A stretch of DNA of 64,000 nt from Leptospira brenneri (GCF_002812125.1 NZ_NPDQ01000004.1:425087-489086), one strand, 5' to 3'. Numbered from the stretch's first letter, positions 28,747 to 38,520 are shown. Notes: generated by a model not told the origin, from the letters alone. Translations and numbers: made by a program.

Positions 28747-29991
28747 TCAATATAACAAGTAAGGTGCGATTTTTTTAGCTTCGTTTTCTTCTTCCGATAG
28801 ATACGTATTATGAAAGTCTATAAAACTTTTTCCTTCGTTGATGGAAGTTCGAAAATGGTCATTCCCCCAAAGTTGGTCCACCCAATGGTTGGATGATCCC
28901 TTACTCCATTTAAAATCATTCGGATACGTTTCTTTCATAAGTCGAATGAGATCATATGCTAGTTGGATCGGATCGTAATCAGGCCGAACCAAATTCATCC
29001 GTAATCCGGAACAGATTTTACCTTTATGAGGACCAAAGGTTGGTTTGAAAAACACAGGAGAAAAGTAATAAGATTTGTTTCCGAGATTTGTAAGTTTTGT
29101 CGCAAGTTCTTCCGGGTTTGTCATCCAAGGAGCTCCAAAATAAACAAAAGGTGCTTGGGTTCCCCGACCCACAGAAACATTTACCCCTTCCAAAAGAACG
29201 AGAGAAAGATAATTTCTTGCAGAGTCCACCATTGGTAAGTTAGGGGATGGTGTGGTCCAAGGAATTCCTGTATCTTCAAAATACATCCCGCGCCTGTATC
29301 CTTCCACAGGAACTATCTGAACATTTACACTGTCTTTTAAATATTCTTTATTATAAAACTGAGTCGCCTCACCAATTGTCATTCCTGTGATGAGAAGAGA
29401 AGGAAATTCACCAGCAAAGTTTAAATTCCTTGGATTCATTTTTTCACCCATTGGGGATAAGTGCATGGCAACATGGATATGATCGAGAACAATCAGTTTT
29501 GTTTTGGTATTTTTCATCGCATCCATCAGTCGTTTGAGAACACTCAAATAAGTGTAACAACGCATTCCCACATCCTGGACATCGAAAACAACATAATCCA
29601 CTTCTTTCACGAGTTCTCGTAATTCAGAATCCTTAATTCGATAGATATGATACAAAGGACGATTGAATGTGGAGTCCATGGTAACAGGCGTTTGGCTAAA
29701 CTCTTCTTCCAAACCAAGAAAACCATGTTCCAATCCAATCAAATGTTCGAGAGTGATTTTATGTTTCTCTAAAGATGTGATGATTTTTTTTGGATTGGTT
29801 CCAATTCCCGAAGGGTTGGTCGCAAGCATTAATTTTTTACCAGCCATCTCTGGTAGGACTTTTTCATAAAAAATGTCCGAAGAAACCCTCATCTTAGAAT
29901 CAAGCGGGTGGACACGAAATTGAGGAACTGTGTTCCCATGGCAAGCGAGTACAAGAAAGCAGAGAGAAAACCTAAAAAAGTAATTGGTCAT
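28747..29991 (-). CDS. DUF1343/NamZ-like exo-beta-N-acetylmuramidase, lipoprotein
   Basis: The frame runs to 30027, but the ATG at 29991 gives a proper lipoprotein signal (FFRFSLCFLVLAC), so it is preferred. The body (about 414 residues in total) has the DUF1343 landmarks: GIGTNPKKI, EHGFLG, DVQDVGMRCYTYL, and EGVNVSVGRGTQAPF. Characterised members (NamZ, GH171) release MurNAc from the non-reducing end of peptidoglycan fragments. Function is inferred from family. It diverges from a lipoprotein gene with start codons about 50 bases apart. Confidence 0.85.
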   Translation of the reverse strand: MTNYFFRFSLCFLVLACHGNTVPQFRVHPLDSKMRVSSDIFYEKVLPEMAGKKLMLATNPSGIGTNPKKIITSLEKHKITLEHLIGLEHGFLGLEEEFSQTPVTMDSTFNRPLYHIYRIKDSELRELVKEVDYVVFDVQDVGMRCYTYLSVLKRLMDAMKNTKTKLIVLDHIHVAMHLSPMGEKMNPRNLNFAGEFPSLLITGMTIGEATQFYNKEYLKDSVNVQIVPVEGYRRGMYFEDTGIPWTTPSPNLPMVDSARNYLSLVLLEGVNVSVGRGTQAPFVYFGAPWMTNPEELATKLTNLGNKSYYFSPVFFKPTFGPHKGKICSGLRMNLVRPDYDPIQLAYDLIRLMKETYPNDFKWSKGSSNHWVDQLWGNDHFRTSINEGKSFIDFHNTYLSEEENEAKKIAPYLLY

Positions 29992-30012
29992 GTAAGTATA
30001 TGTTTCTATAAT
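29985..30012 (+). promoter_or_regulatory. Candidate promoter of the FlgT/LPP20-like lipoprotein gene
   Basis: TTGGTC (29985-29990) and TATAAT (30007-30012) are 16 bases apart, and an AAGGAG ribosome site follows at 30026-30031. The perfect -10 and close fit to the gene make this a credible sigma-70 promoter; it overlaps the start of the diverging muramidase gene. Confidence 0.5.
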
Positions 30013-30042
30013 ATAGCAAATCTTCAAGGAGAAATGTCCTTC

Positions 30043-31269
30043 ATGTTCAACCGACTTCGATTGGCTCCCTTAACCGGAGTTCTCATCCTAACCATTTTGG
30101 CATGTGCCGGCTCCAATTCCGCTCAGAAACAACCTACGCTGCCAGACAATGTGGTGACAGCCATGGGAGAGGCACCTATTTACCAAGGAGACTTGGCTCT
30201 TGCAAGGAATAAGGCTTTGAAAGATGCAAAACTCAATGCCATTCGCAAACTTGTCGGGGAACAAATTACAGAGAAATCAGGAGTTTCTGATGGCCAGTCC
30301 CTTGGCTCCAAACTCTACGGGAAAACAGACAGTTTCGTAAAAAAATACGACATCATCAGTGAAGAACAATGGAAACTAGACACCCAAGACATGATCCGTT
30401 TGAACGTGCGCTGTGAAGTGGAAGCAACCAAACTTTCCACTGCCGTAGATGCCCTTCTGGATGATGTGGGAAATCCAAGGATTGCTGTTCTTGTCCAAAC
30501 AGTGGTGAATGGAAAGTCCTATCCCATTGGATCAGCAACCAATATTGCGGAAGCAGAACTCATCGAAAAACTCCGAACCAAAGGAAACAAGGTTGTAGAT
30601 AGTTCCCAACTCACAGCACTTCTTAAAAAAAATCCAAGCCTTGCCAAACTTGACCTTACTTCTGTAGAAGAAGGAAGCCCACTACTCACTCTCGCACAAG
30701 ATTCTGGTGCAGAAGTTCTGATTGTGGCGAAGGTAACCACCACCGATCAAAAACCAGTGGTTCTTCCTGGCGGAAAAAAAACTGACTTTTTAAGTTCAGC
30801 GGCCACTGGACCTTATCGTATCATCCAACTTTGGGGGGATGGAAAGATTTTTGGTTCAGGGAGTTTGGAAGGACGTGGGGCTGACATCACCCAAGAAGTT
30901 TCAAGAGAACAAGCCGTCAAAGACTGGGCTAACCTTGTTTCTGGGAAAGTCGGAAAACAAATCAAAGACGAATGGTTTAAACTCACAGAACAAAATACTG
31001 TGATTTTAAAGTTCAAAGGACTTGGTTTGGAAGATGCGATTAATTTTAAAAACGATTTAATGGAATACACTTCTGTCAAACAAATCAACGATCGTAAAAC
31101 AGAAATGAATGGATCTGAATGGGAACTCACTTACCCAGGAAAAGAATCTATGTTTGCTGAAGAGTTGATGTATAAAAAAGATTCCAGTTTCCGTTTTTTA
31201 AGTAGTAAAACTTTAAGTATCAATAGCTCTAAACGCGGAGTTGTGGAAGCAGAATTTAAAAACAAATAA
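30043..31269 (+). CDS. LPP20/FlgT-like lipoprotein
   Basis: The signal is MFNRLRLAPLTGVLILTILAC, giving a lipidated Cys; ATG 30043 lies 11 bases after AAGGAG, while the ATG at 30034 is too close, and the upstream frame to 29908 is ignored. The N-terminal domain has the AMGEAPIYQGDLALARNKAL pattern of LPP20/FlgT_N proteins, which are outer-membrane or flagellar accessory lipoproteins. A nucleotide-free alpha/beta domain follows (IAVLVQTVV onward). About 409 residues. Exact role unknown. Confidence 0.7.
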   Translation: MFNRLRLAPLTGVLILTILACAGSNSAQKQPTLPDNVVTAMGEAPIYQGDLALARNKALKDAKLNAIRKLVGEQITEKSGVSDGQSLGSKLYGKTDSFVKKYDIISEEQWKLDTQDMIRLNVRCEVEATKLSTAVDALLDDVGNPRIAVLVQTVVNGKSYPIGSATNIAEAELIEKLRTKGNKVVDSSQLTALLKKNPSLAKLDLTSVEEGSPLLTLAQDSGAEVLIVAKVTTTDQKPVVLPGGKKTDFLSSAATGPYRIIQLWGDGKIFGSGSLEGRGADITQEVSREQAVKDWANLVSGKVGKQIKDEWFKLTEQNTVILKFKGLGLEDAINFKNDLMEYTSVKQINDRKTEMNGSEWELTYPGKESMFAEELMYKKDSSFRFLSSKTLSINSSKRGVVEAEFKNK

Positions 31270-31273
31270 ACTT

Positions 31274-31651
31274 CTATTTTTTTCCTGCAGAGAGAAAGGA
31301 ACCAATCTCTGTAGGATCAAATGGTTTGGAGAAATAACGAGCCACTCGTTTTTCAATGATTGCCGTCTGAATTTCTGGTGTTAAATCGTAACCCGTCAAA
31401 ATACAATAAACTATATTTGGTCGAATCGCCTTTGCCTTTGTAATGAATTCCAAACCCGTCATCTCCGGCATTCGCATATCGCTAATCACGAATTGTATAT
31501 CTTCGTTTTCCTGTAATTCTTCAATGGCCTCTTCACCCGACTGGGCAACAATCACATCAAAATCATTTTTAAAATAATCTCGAAACAAATATAAATTCAG
31601 AATTTCATCATCTACATACAATAACTTACGTTTTATGGAATTTTGATTCAT
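31274..31651 (-). CDS. Single-domain response regulator
   Basis: A 125-residue receiver domain with no output domain. D14-D15 (acidic pocket), the phospho-acceptor D58 in VISDMRMPEMTG, T86 and K109 (FSKPF) are all present. It overlaps the histidine kinase by four bases and is almost certainly its partner or a phosphate sink. It converges on the lipoprotein gene with a gap of only four bases. Confidence 0.9.
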   Translation of the reverse strand: MNQNSIKRKLLYVDDEILNLYLFRDYFKNDFDVIVAQSGEEAIEELQENEDIQFVISDMRMPEMTGLEFITKAKAIRPNIVYCILTGYDLTPEIQTAIIEKRVARYFSKPFDPTEIGSFLSAGKK

Positions 31652-32916
31652 ACTAACACCGGAATTTTGATCCGAAAAATAGTTCCCTTACCCGGAACTG
31701 ATTCCATTTCGATGATCCCTTTATGGTCTTCTATAATTTTGTAGGCGATGGGCAAACCAAGTCCTACCCCTTTTCCCGGATCTTTGGTGGTAAAAAATGG
31801 ATTTCGAATTTTGTTTTGTAATTCTTCTGGAATTCCGCCACCAGAATCAGAGATCTCAACCAAAGCATACTCAGGATCCCGGAAACTCTTTAAACCCAAA
31901 ATCCCAGAATCCCCTTCCATAGCTTGGATCGCATTCGTCATTATATTGAGAAATACTTGGTGAATTTTACCAGAATTTCCTTTGACCATCATACTTCCCG
32001 AAAAGTAATCTTTCACAACTAAAATCCGATCGCGTAACGAATGACCAAGAACCACCAAACAATTTTCTACGATATCATGTAGATCAAATTTTTCCTCAAA
32101 TGAATCACCGCTCCGAGTGAATTGGTTAAGCCCCTTTACAATTTTGGAAGTTCTCTCTACCCCTTCTTTGATGGCCTCCAAATACAATTGAGTTTTTTCA
32201 GAGGCAAGGTTCGAACCTTCTAAAATATCACGAACACCAAAATAACCACCTAAAATAAAATTCAAAGGGTTATTGATCTCATGAGCAATGCCTGCTGACA
32301 ACAAACCAAGACTTGCCATCTTCTCCGATTCAATGAGTTGGTTTTGCCTTTCTCGCAGTTCCACTAAAGTTTGTTTCAGTTCACGAGTTCTAGAATCTAC
32401 AATTGATTCCAATTCATGATTGTATTTTTCCAAACGTGATTCGTATTCAGATCGCTCCAACTCAGCAGCGATTCTACCAGAAAAAATTTGAAATAAAGTT
32501 AAAATCTGATCTTTGTTTTCAATCTCTGATTCATAAAGTCCAACAATAAGACCCATCACTTCTTTTCTGGAATTCAGAAGTGGAGATCCAATGTATCCTT
32601 CAATTTTCATCTCCACCAAAAGTTGATCATCAGGAAAGTATTTCTGTACTTCTACCGGATAATAACAAATACTATTATCAAAAACATTAGCACAAGGTGT
32701 GTCTTTCAACGAATAGGCCATATTCTCTGCAATCTGCCCCTTCGCAACAAGGGAGATGGTTTTTGATTCATATTTTTCTTTATCAAAGATAGCGATGAAA
32801 GTATAGTCCGCTCGGATGATAGAGGCCAACTTAAGTGTCAGGCGATTGAGAAATTCATTTCCATAGGTATTGGAAACAGCTTCGATGATATCCGATAGAA
32901 GTTGGCCTTGGATCAT
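31648..32916 (-). CDS. GAF-domain sensor histidine kinase
   Basis: A 422-residue soluble kinase: GAF-like sensor (about 10-152), a coiled-coil linker (about 153-200), the HisKA box with phospho-acceptor H212 in AGIAHEINNPLNFI, and the HATPase domain with N-box VFLNIMTNAIQAM, G1 DSGGGIPEEL and G2 GKGVGLGL. No membrane helices, so it senses something inside the cell. The nearest AGGAG lies about 21 bases before the ATG, so initiation may be weak. It is coupled to the response regulator. Confidence 0.92.
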   Translation of the reverse strand: MIQGQLLSDIIEAVSNTYGNEFLNRLTLKLASIIRADYTFIAIFDKEKYESKTISLVAKGQIAENMAYSLKDTPCANVFDNSICYYPVEVQKYFPDDQLLVEMKIEGYIGSPLLNSRKEVMGLIVGLYESEIENKDQILTLFQIFSGRIAAELERSEYESRLEKYNHELESIVDSRTRELKQTLVELRERQNQLIESEKMASLGLLSAGIAHEINNPLNFILGGYFGVRDILEGSNLASEKTQLYLEAIKEGVERTSKIVKGLNQFTRSGDSFEEKFDLHDIVENCLVVLGHSLRDRILVVKDYFSGSMMVKGNSGKIHQVFLNIMTNAIQAMEGDSGILGLKSFRDPEYALVEISDSGGGIPEELQNKIRNPFFTTKDPGKGVGLGLPIAYKIIEDHKGIIEMESVPGKGTIFRIKIPVLV

Positions 32917-32961
32917 GAGAAAATTATTTTAAAGATCTCCTAAAAAAAATATTTTTTCCAT

Positions 32962-33516
32962 TTATGGTGTCTCTACCTTTTCTGGTTTCTGACTTTCCAA
33001 AGGAAGGATTGTTGTTTTTACATCGAGGAGTGGTCCGAGTTCAAAGATCGATTCATACCCATAGGCTTTGAGTGAGTTGTATGTAGAAAGGTTCAAAGAG
33101 GCAGCAGGACTTTTGGCAGCAAAGGCTTCCTGGTTCCCTTCAAAGTTGTTATTACAGTAAATTAAGATTTTTGATTTTTTTTCTGGAATTAGATCTGCTA
33201 AAGATTCTTTTGTGAATTCAGTAAAGGGAAGATTTTTTGCACCCTTGATGTGTAAAAGTTTAAATCTATTTTCACTACGAGCATCGAGAAGAATGACTCC
33301 GTCTTCCGACATCAACTTTAAAAACTGATTCTCTGTTAGGCGATGAGTTTCCCTTTCTCCTTCGGAGCGATTTACGATCCTTCGAAACTCCCCATAATCA
33401 ATGAGTTTATTTTCAATGGGAACTGGTTTGGATTTGATCTTTTTTTTCTGCTTAAGAGATTCTGAAACGAGTGGGACGGTGACGAGTACCAGTAAAATGA
33501 ATAGGAACTGTTTCAT
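32962..33516 (-). CDS. Exported rhodanese-like protein
   Basis: A 184-residue protein with a signal peptide (about 1-19) and a Lys-rich linker (21-31). The rhodanese fold is seen from about 57 (LTENQFLKLM, VILLDARSENRFKLLHIKGAKNLP) with the candidate catalytic Cys121 in IYCNNNFEGN, a loop longer than six residues that suggests a non-standard pocket. It probably handles persulfide or acts as a redox protein in the periplasm. It lies 45 bases before the kinase gene on the same strand. Confidence 0.8.
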   Translation of the reverse strand: MKQFLFILLVLVTVPLVSESLKQKKKIKSKPVPIENKLIDYGEFRRIVNRSEGERETHRLTENQFLKLMSEDGVILLDARSENRFKLLHIKGAKNLPFTEFTKESLADLIPEKKSKILIYCNNNFEGNQEAFAAKSPAASLNLSTYNSLKAYGYESIFELGPLLDVKTTILPLESQKPEKVETP

Positions 33517-33623
33517 AAAAGAATCTCCTTCCTTAGGTGTCTAAAGAGTATACTACTTTGGGGAGAGGAAACTCAAACCTTTTTTCGACTTGCCAAGGGA
33601 ATTCAGGGAATTGTGATACATGA

Positions 33624-34136
33624 ATGAGCACACTTAGAGCAATTCTCAAAACAAACAAAGGTGAAATCCGCATCGATTTGTTTCCTGACAAAACGCCAAA
33701 TACGGTCGCTAACTTCGTAAATCTTGCTGAAAGAAATTTCTACAATGGTCTAAAATTCCACCGAGTCATTGCCGATTTTATGATCCAGGGTGGTTGTCCC
33801 CTTGGAACAGGGACTGGTGGACCAGGATATAAATTTCGCGATGAGTTTGATTCTAGTTTAAAACATAACAAACCAGGGATTCTTTCTATGGCGAATGCAG
33901 GTCCAGGAACCAACGGAAGTCAATTTTTTATTACCCATGTTCCGACTCCTTGGTTAGATGGAAAACATTCTGTTTTTGGTGCGGTTGTAGATGAAAAAGA
34001 CCAAGCAGTGGTAAATAGCATTGCACAAGGTGATGTGATGGAATCGATTACGATCGAGGGAGATACTTCCGGGGTTCTTGCTGTAGCAAAACCATTTTTG
34101 GATGAGTGGAACCAAATCCTAGATTCTAAAAAATAA
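33624..34136 (+). CDS. Peptidyl-prolyl cis-trans isomerase, cyclophilin type
   Basis: A 170-residue cytosolic cyclophilin without a signal peptide. The core motifs [36 protein letters not shown] and [10 protein letters not shown] hold the active-site Arg, Phe, Gln and His residues. It speeds up proline isomerisation during folding. It is a single-gene unit, diverging from the rhodanese gene. Confidence 0.93.
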   Translation: MSTLRAILKTNKGEIRIDLFPDKTPNTVANFVNLAERNFYNGLKFHRVIADFMIQGGCPLGTGTGGPGYKFRDEFDSSLKHNKPGILSMANAGPGTNGSQFFITHVPTPWLDGKHSVFGAVVDEKDQAVVNSIAQGDVMESITIEGDTSGVLAVAKPFLDEWNQILDSKK

Positions 34137-34267
34137 TGACTTGCATCTTTTCCTTTTGTTTGCGGAAGTCTAATCACTATGAAAGCAAAAGGAAAACAAC
34201 AAATCACCCAGATCAAAAAAGCTTCTAGAATGATTTTTTCTATGAAGCCAACTAAAATCAAACCGTC

Positions 34268-34319
34268 AAAAAAACTCTATTCTCGAAAAAAGAAAGAAGA
34301 CCATTCGGGAATAGAGTTT
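34268..34319 (-). terminator. Intrinsic terminator after the Kef antiporter gene
   Basis: Arms 34272-34285 and 34306-34319 pair over 14 bp with a single G-U, around a 20-base loop. On the minus strand the stem runs straight into a T-run. On the plus strand a looser T-tract follows ten bases later, so it may also serve the cyclophilin gene. Confidence 0.75.
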
Positions 34320-34354
34320 CTGCTTTCATTTTTTTCCTAAATCATATCTAAATT

Positions 34355-36217
34355 TTATCTTTCCATCTCACTCCAAGAATCTCTTTCCAATTCTTCCTCT
34401 TGCCCCAAATCAACTAACATCAAACGCTCCAACTCCGCATTTCTTTGTTTAGCAAGACTCATATATTGAACTCGGTCTTTTCTCAGATCAAATAATTCAT
34501 GAAAGGTTTCATCATCATGTTTTAGAAAGAGGTTTTTTGCTTTTTCCGCCGTATGGGATCTTGTGCCAAGAAGCCTGAGTACATCTCTTCCCATAAGAAC
34601 GGCAGTTTCTCTTGTTTCACGATAGATATACTGAACTCCCAGTTCTTTCAAATCATAGGCCTCTTCTCTGTCCCCTGCTCTTGCCACAATTTTGATATTC
34701 GGATAATGAAGGCTAACATTTCGAATTAGTTCCGCTTGTTTTTCTGGATTGTCTAAAGCCGCTACAACAATCTTTGCATGTTCGAGACCAGCAGCTTCCA
34801 GTAGTTCCAGTCGAGTAGCATCACCAAAATAAACTTTAAATCCAAAACGGCCAAGCATCTCCACTCGGTCTGCATCAAAATCTAAAATGGTAATGGCAAT
34901 TCCGTTCGAACGTAAGAAACGACCGAGCATATTTCCAAACCGACCAAAACCACAAATGATGACAGGGTTTTCTTGTTTATGAATGTCTTGTTCTGTTTGT
35001 TTTTTAGGAATTTTTGATTCTAAAAATCCAAAAATAGTTTTCTCATATAACAATAGTAAGATTGGTGTAAGTGCCATACTGAGAGCGACGGAAGCCACCA
35101 AAAGATCAATAGAACTTTCTTCTAAAATTCCAAGTCCCGCTGAATAACCAAAAAGAACAAAAGAAAACTCACCGACTTGAGACAAGGCTAAGGAAAAATA
35201 TAAATTTTGATCCAAAGGAAGTCGGAAAATCATTCCTAATACAAAAAGAACTACTGCCTTGAGAAAAATAATCCCAAAGACAATTCCAAGTACTTTCGTT
35301 GGACTTTGCATGACAATCGGGATGTCCATTGAAGCACCCACACTTAAAAAAAACAAACCCAGCAGTAGGCCTTTGAATGGTTCAATATTACTTTCTAATT
35401 CGTGTCGAAATTCACTACTTGCTAACACCACTCCACCGAGAAAAGTTCCGAGGGCTGCCGAAACACCTACCGCTCCCATCAGAACGGAAATAGCAATCAC
35501 AAGTAACAAACTAGCGCCGGTAAAAATTTCACGGTTTCCCGACTTAGCCAAAAGACGAAAGAAAGGACCAAGTAGGTATTTCCCCACAAGAATGATACCA
35601 ACGACAACAGACAAAACTACCAAGGTTTTCAAATATCCCGGGAAATCTTCTATTAACGAATGATGGTTTGCCGAAGGTAAAACTTCAGCATCACTTAACA
35701 TAGGAAAGATGGCAAGAATCGGAATCACAGCCATATCTTGAAATAAAAGTACAGAAAAGGATGCTTGGCCCGAAATGGACTTCATGAGTCCCTTTTCTTT
35801 TAACGTTTGTAATACAATGGCCGTCGAAGACAAAGAAAGAATAAGACCAAGGGCTAGCGCTGGTTTCCAACCAAAACCAAATCCAATACAAAAGCTGGCA
35901 GTGACAGCTGCGGTTAGAACGAGTTGTAGGCCACCAAGTCCAAGCAACCAAAACTTGAGCCGCAAAAGTAAGTCCAATTCCAATTCAAGACCAATGGCAA
36001 AAAGCATCATCACCACACCGAATTCGGCAAAGTGCAACATATCTTTGCCTTCCGTGCCAACAAACCCAAATACAAAAGGTCCAATCACAATTCCTGCGAT
36101 CAAATAACCAAGAACAGAACCCAGTCCCAGTCGATTCGCAATTGGAACCATGATGATAGCACTGGAAAGATAAATCAAAGCTTGGATAAAAAAACTAGAT
36201 TCATCCATAAATACCAC
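34355..36217 (-). CDS. Kef-type K+/H+ antiporter with RCK (TrkA-N) domain
   Basis: A 620-residue protein: 11-13 membrane helices of the CPA2 Na+/H+ exchanger fold (about 8-390) with the AIGLELELDLLLRLK and LSLSSTAIVLQTLKEKG signatures, then a cytoplasmic Rossmann RCK domain (VIICGFGRFGNMLGRFL, about 411-427). Such systems release K+ to acidify the cell upon electrophile stress. A KefF-like oxidoreductase gene overlaps its start by 17 bases, which supports a glutathione- or redox-gated Kef system. Ends at a strong terminator. Confidence 0.92.
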   Translation of the reverse strand: MVFMDESSFFIQALIYLSSAIIMVPIANRLGLGSVLGYLIAGIVIGPFVFGFVGTEGKDMLHFAEFGVVMMLFAIGLELELDLLLRLKFWLLGLGGLQLVLTAAVTASFCIGFGFGWKPALALGLILSLSSTAIVLQTLKEKGLMKSISGQASFSVLLFQDMAVIPILAIFPMLSDAEVLPSANHHSLIEDFPGYLKTLVVLSVVVGIILVGKYLLGPFFRLLAKSGNREIFTGASLLLVIAISVLMGAVGVSAALGTFLGGVVLASSEFRHELESNIEPFKGLLLGLFFLSVGASMDIPIVMQSPTKVLGIVFGIIFLKAVVLFVLGMIFRLPLDQNLYFSLALSQVGEFSFVLFGYSAGLGILEESSIDLLVASVALSMALTPILLLLYEKTIFGFLESKIPKKQTEQDIHKQENPVIICGFGRFGNMLGRFLRSNGIAITILDFDADRVEMLGRFGFKVYFGDATRLELLEAAGLEHAKIVVAALDNPEKQAELIRNVSLHYPNIKIVARAGDREEAYDLKELGVQYIYRETRETAVLMGRDVLRLLGTRSHTAEKAKNLFLKHDDETFHELFDLRKDRVQYMSLAKQRNAELERLMLVDLGQEEELERDSWSEMER

Positions 36218-36743
36218 CTAACAAACTATTGATAAACAGGAGATAACGATTGGATTCTTTTTGGAGATCCAATTCGTTCAATTCAAATGTTCCTTGAACA
36301 AGGAAAGGTTGTAAATACTCCATTCCGCACAACTCTGCGGTTCGGCGAAATGGCAGTAAAAATTCATCAGGGGTAAATCCATGAAACCCTCCTTTGGTAT
36401 AGGCTTCTTTGGAACCTCCGGTAGTGATGACCTGAACCCATTTTTTTCCTAGTAATTGGTTACCTCCCCTACCATAAGCCCAACCATCTTCGAGGACTAA
36501 ATCGATCCATAATTTCATTAAAGGAGGGCAACTATACCAATACAATGGATGTTGGAACAAAAGAATATCGTGACTTTCGATTAGGTTTTGTTCGGCTTTC
36601 ACATTGATGGTAAAACCAGGATATTCTTCATATAAATCATGTAAGGTGATGTCCTGAGAATTGGGAATAGAATCCAAAAGCATTTGGTTGGCTTTCGATT
36701 TTTCTAAACTAGGATGGACAAGGAAAATTAAAATTTTGGACAT
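36201..36743 (-). CDS. KefF-like flavodoxin-fold quinone oxidoreductase
   Basis: A 180-residue FMN enzyme of the NAD(P)H:quinone oxidoreductase family. The start ILIFLVHPSLEKSKANQ, the FQHPLYWYSCPPLMKLWIDLV block (about 63-83) and ITTGGSKEAYTKGG are diagnostic. In the Kef system KefF binds the antiporter and raises its activity while also reducing quinones. The 17-base overlap with the antiporter gene fits a coupled pair. Confidence 0.9.
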   Translation of the reverse strand: MSKILIFLVHPSLEKSKANQMLLDSIPNSQDITLHDLYEEYPGFTINVKAEQNLIESHDILLFQHPLYWYSCPPLMKLWIDLVLEDGWAYGRGGNQLLGKKWVQVITTGGSKEAYTKGGFHGFTPDEFLLPFRRTAELCGMEYLQPFLVQGTFELNELDLQKESNRYLLFINSLLGGIYG

Positions 36744-36792
36744 CGGTCATAAACTCACGTATTAGCGAAATAAAAGGAAAACCAGAAAAACT

Positions 36793-37185
36793 CTAAGTAA
36801 AATATTTAGAAAGAAGAGGTATTTTTTTCCTCTCAACATACAATAGATAAGTAGACAAAGCAAAAACAACTAGTGCCAAAAGGAAAAGAAGGCCTCCATC
36901 ATCTTTCACAACAATTCCAAGAAAAACAAAATGAGACAATACAGCACCTAACATTAGATTAAAACCGACCAGAGCTCCAAGCCAAACGAGTCGAGGAAGA
37001 AGCAAAAACAAAATACAAAAAGATTCTAAAACTGCCAAACCATACCTACCCCAAGGTTCCATTCCCATCACAGAAAAAATAAATTTAGATTCTTCAGAAC
37101 CGGAGAATTTGAAGTATAAAGTTTGCCCCAAAATCAGGATGGCAATCACACGTGACACGTGAAACAGAATGGTTCCTATTTTCAT
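36793..37185 (-). CDS. DoxX-like four-helix membrane protein
   Basis: The frame runs to 37236, but the ATG at 37185 has a GGAAG ribosome site and starts just before the first helix, so it is chosen (130 residues). Four hydrophobic segments are seen (near 5-20, 40-58, 63-85 and 97-115 of the short form), with the FxxxGxE-like loop SGSEESKFIFSVMG. This fits the DoxX/DoxD-like group, linked to redox and thiol stress, but the match is by topology only. Confidence 0.65.
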   Translation of the reverse strand: MKIGTILFHVSRVIAILILGQTLYFKFSGSEESKFIFSVMGMEPWGRYGLAVLESFCILFLLLPRLVWLGALVGFNLMLGAVLSHFVFLGIVVKDDGGLLFLLALVVFALSTYLLYVERKKIPLLSKYFT

Positions 37186-37362
37186 AAATTTCAACTTCCA
37201 GCCTCTCATCCGATGATGATTAATTCTACAGAACAAAAACCAAAAAAAGGAGCGTCTGATACCTAGAGAATTTGAATCCTATTTTTTAGGGATTCATTCT
37301 GATCCGTAAAGTAATAAACGTGGAAGTTTCCCTGGTTTCTGATAGAATCTTTTGACAAGTAA

Positions 37363-37590
37363 AAGCAAGGATTCACAAAAAATCTTAGAAATCAAAAACC
37401 TTGCAGAAATTGTGAAAAAGCTTTAGAATTAAGTCAGAATTATATTCCCGCCCTAGAGTTAAAGACCAGGCTTCTTAAAAAAATAGGAAAATGGGAGGAA
37501 TCATTCGAAGTCAAAAAGAAAATCCAAGAACTAAATGCCATTGAAAAGGCAAAATGGGACGATCCAGATCACTACTATCATTATAAGTAA
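37363..37590 (+). pseudogene. Remnant of a TPR-protein gene
   Basis: In the 459-base gap between the DoxX-like gene and the next lipoprotein gene, an open stretch ends in TAA at 37588-37590 without a credible start. Its tail, ALELSQNYIPALELKTRLLK and KIGKWEESFEVKKKIQEL, has the helix pattern of tetratricopeptide repeats, then ends AKWDDPDHYYHYK. A stop at 37360 closes the frame, and a neighbouring frame just upstream is also open across 37352-37417, as expected after a frameshift. I read it as the decayed 3' end of a gene. The rest of the gap shows nothing else. Confidence 0.45.
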
Positions 37591-37644
37591 AACGATAACG
37601 AATAGGACTAGTCAAATCTAAAGACTTTTACACAATCAATGAAG

Positions 37645-38520
37645 TTAGAAGCCAATTAAATTCACTGGTTCTAAGTTACAAACATCGGCTTGCATCACAG
37701 TTGTGAGCCTTGATGCGGTAGCCATTGACTCTTGGATCTGCGAGGTTGGTTTATGACAATTACTTGCTTCCGTCATAAGGGATGTCAAAAATTTATTATT
37801 CTGAATTTCAATCGTTGCGTAATTAACAATCTCTCTCTTACACTTTTCGAAAGATTCTTTTGTATAATAAGTTTCTTCCCCAATTTGGGCAATGGACTCA
37901 AATATAAAAGGTCCATAGGTCACTGTCAGGAAGGTGTCGATTCCAAACATTCCACTCATCTCAAGATTATATTGTTTTAAGCGTATATAGGCGGGGCTTG
38001 TACAACGAATGGCAAAACAAGATCCAGCGCTGACGCTCATCATTGTTGAAATTGATGAATTATACGAAACACCCGATAAATCAGTATTCCCGCAAACAGA
38101 ACTTGTCGAATAAAAGCAACTGGCTGATGTAGAAGTATCCTTTGTTTTTAGAATTTTTCCACTAATTATCTGATTCGATGAAGATACATTGGAACGGAAA
38201 TAGTAAGTTCCAGCTGCAGTCACCGATAAATCAACATAACTTGTCAGCGATGGGAAATCAAAATTGGATCCAGTAGTAGGAGTTACAAAGCCCGAAACGG
38301 CTGTATTTTCTGTAGAGCAGGTATAAGAATTTAGGGCGGAAGAGGAAGGAGTGAGTAGCAAAGAAAATGATCCAAAATTACTTACTAAACTTAGGTTACT
38401 CCGCACTTCCTCCAGTTGTTTTTTAGCATCTTTTCCTTTAATTCCCATAGGCGAATACAGATTCGTGCAATGACATAAAACAAATAATACAACAGGAAAA
38501 AGCTTCGTCTTTTCTAACAT
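37645..38520 (-). CDS. Lipoprotein, unknown, Ser/Thr-rich
   Basis: A 291-residue protein with a spirochaetal lipobox (VLFVLCHC). The region 55-190 is rich in Ser, Thr and Tyr and beta-prone, with paired Cys (TYTCSTEN, ASCFYSTSSVCG, GSCFAIRC), then a helical C-terminus with further Cys (EKCKRE, SNCHKP). It looks like a surface or periplasmic protein stabilised by disulfides. It is flanked on both sides by AT-rich non-coding DNA, and no partner gene is evident. Confidence 0.6.
   Translation of the reverse strand: MLEKTKLFPVVLFVLCHCTNLYSPMGIKGKDAKKQLEEVRSNLSLVSNFGSFSLLLTPSSSALNSYTCSTENTAVSGFVTPTTGSNFDFPSLTSYVDLSVTAAGTYYFRSNVSSSNQIISGKILKTKDTSTSASCFYSTSSVCGNTDLSGVSYNSSISTMMSVSAGSCFAIRCTSPAYIRLKQYNLEMSGMFGIDTFLTVTYGPFIFESIAQIGEETYYTKESFEKCKREIVNYATIEIQNNKFLTSLMTEASNCHKPTSQIQESMATASRLTTVMQADVCNLEPVNLIGF

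Noticed and set aside
34179..34340. 53-codon basic reading frame on the plus strand
   Set aside because: It overlaps the strong terminator of the Kef gene, and its Lys-rich content follows from the A-rich hairpin; no ribosome site.
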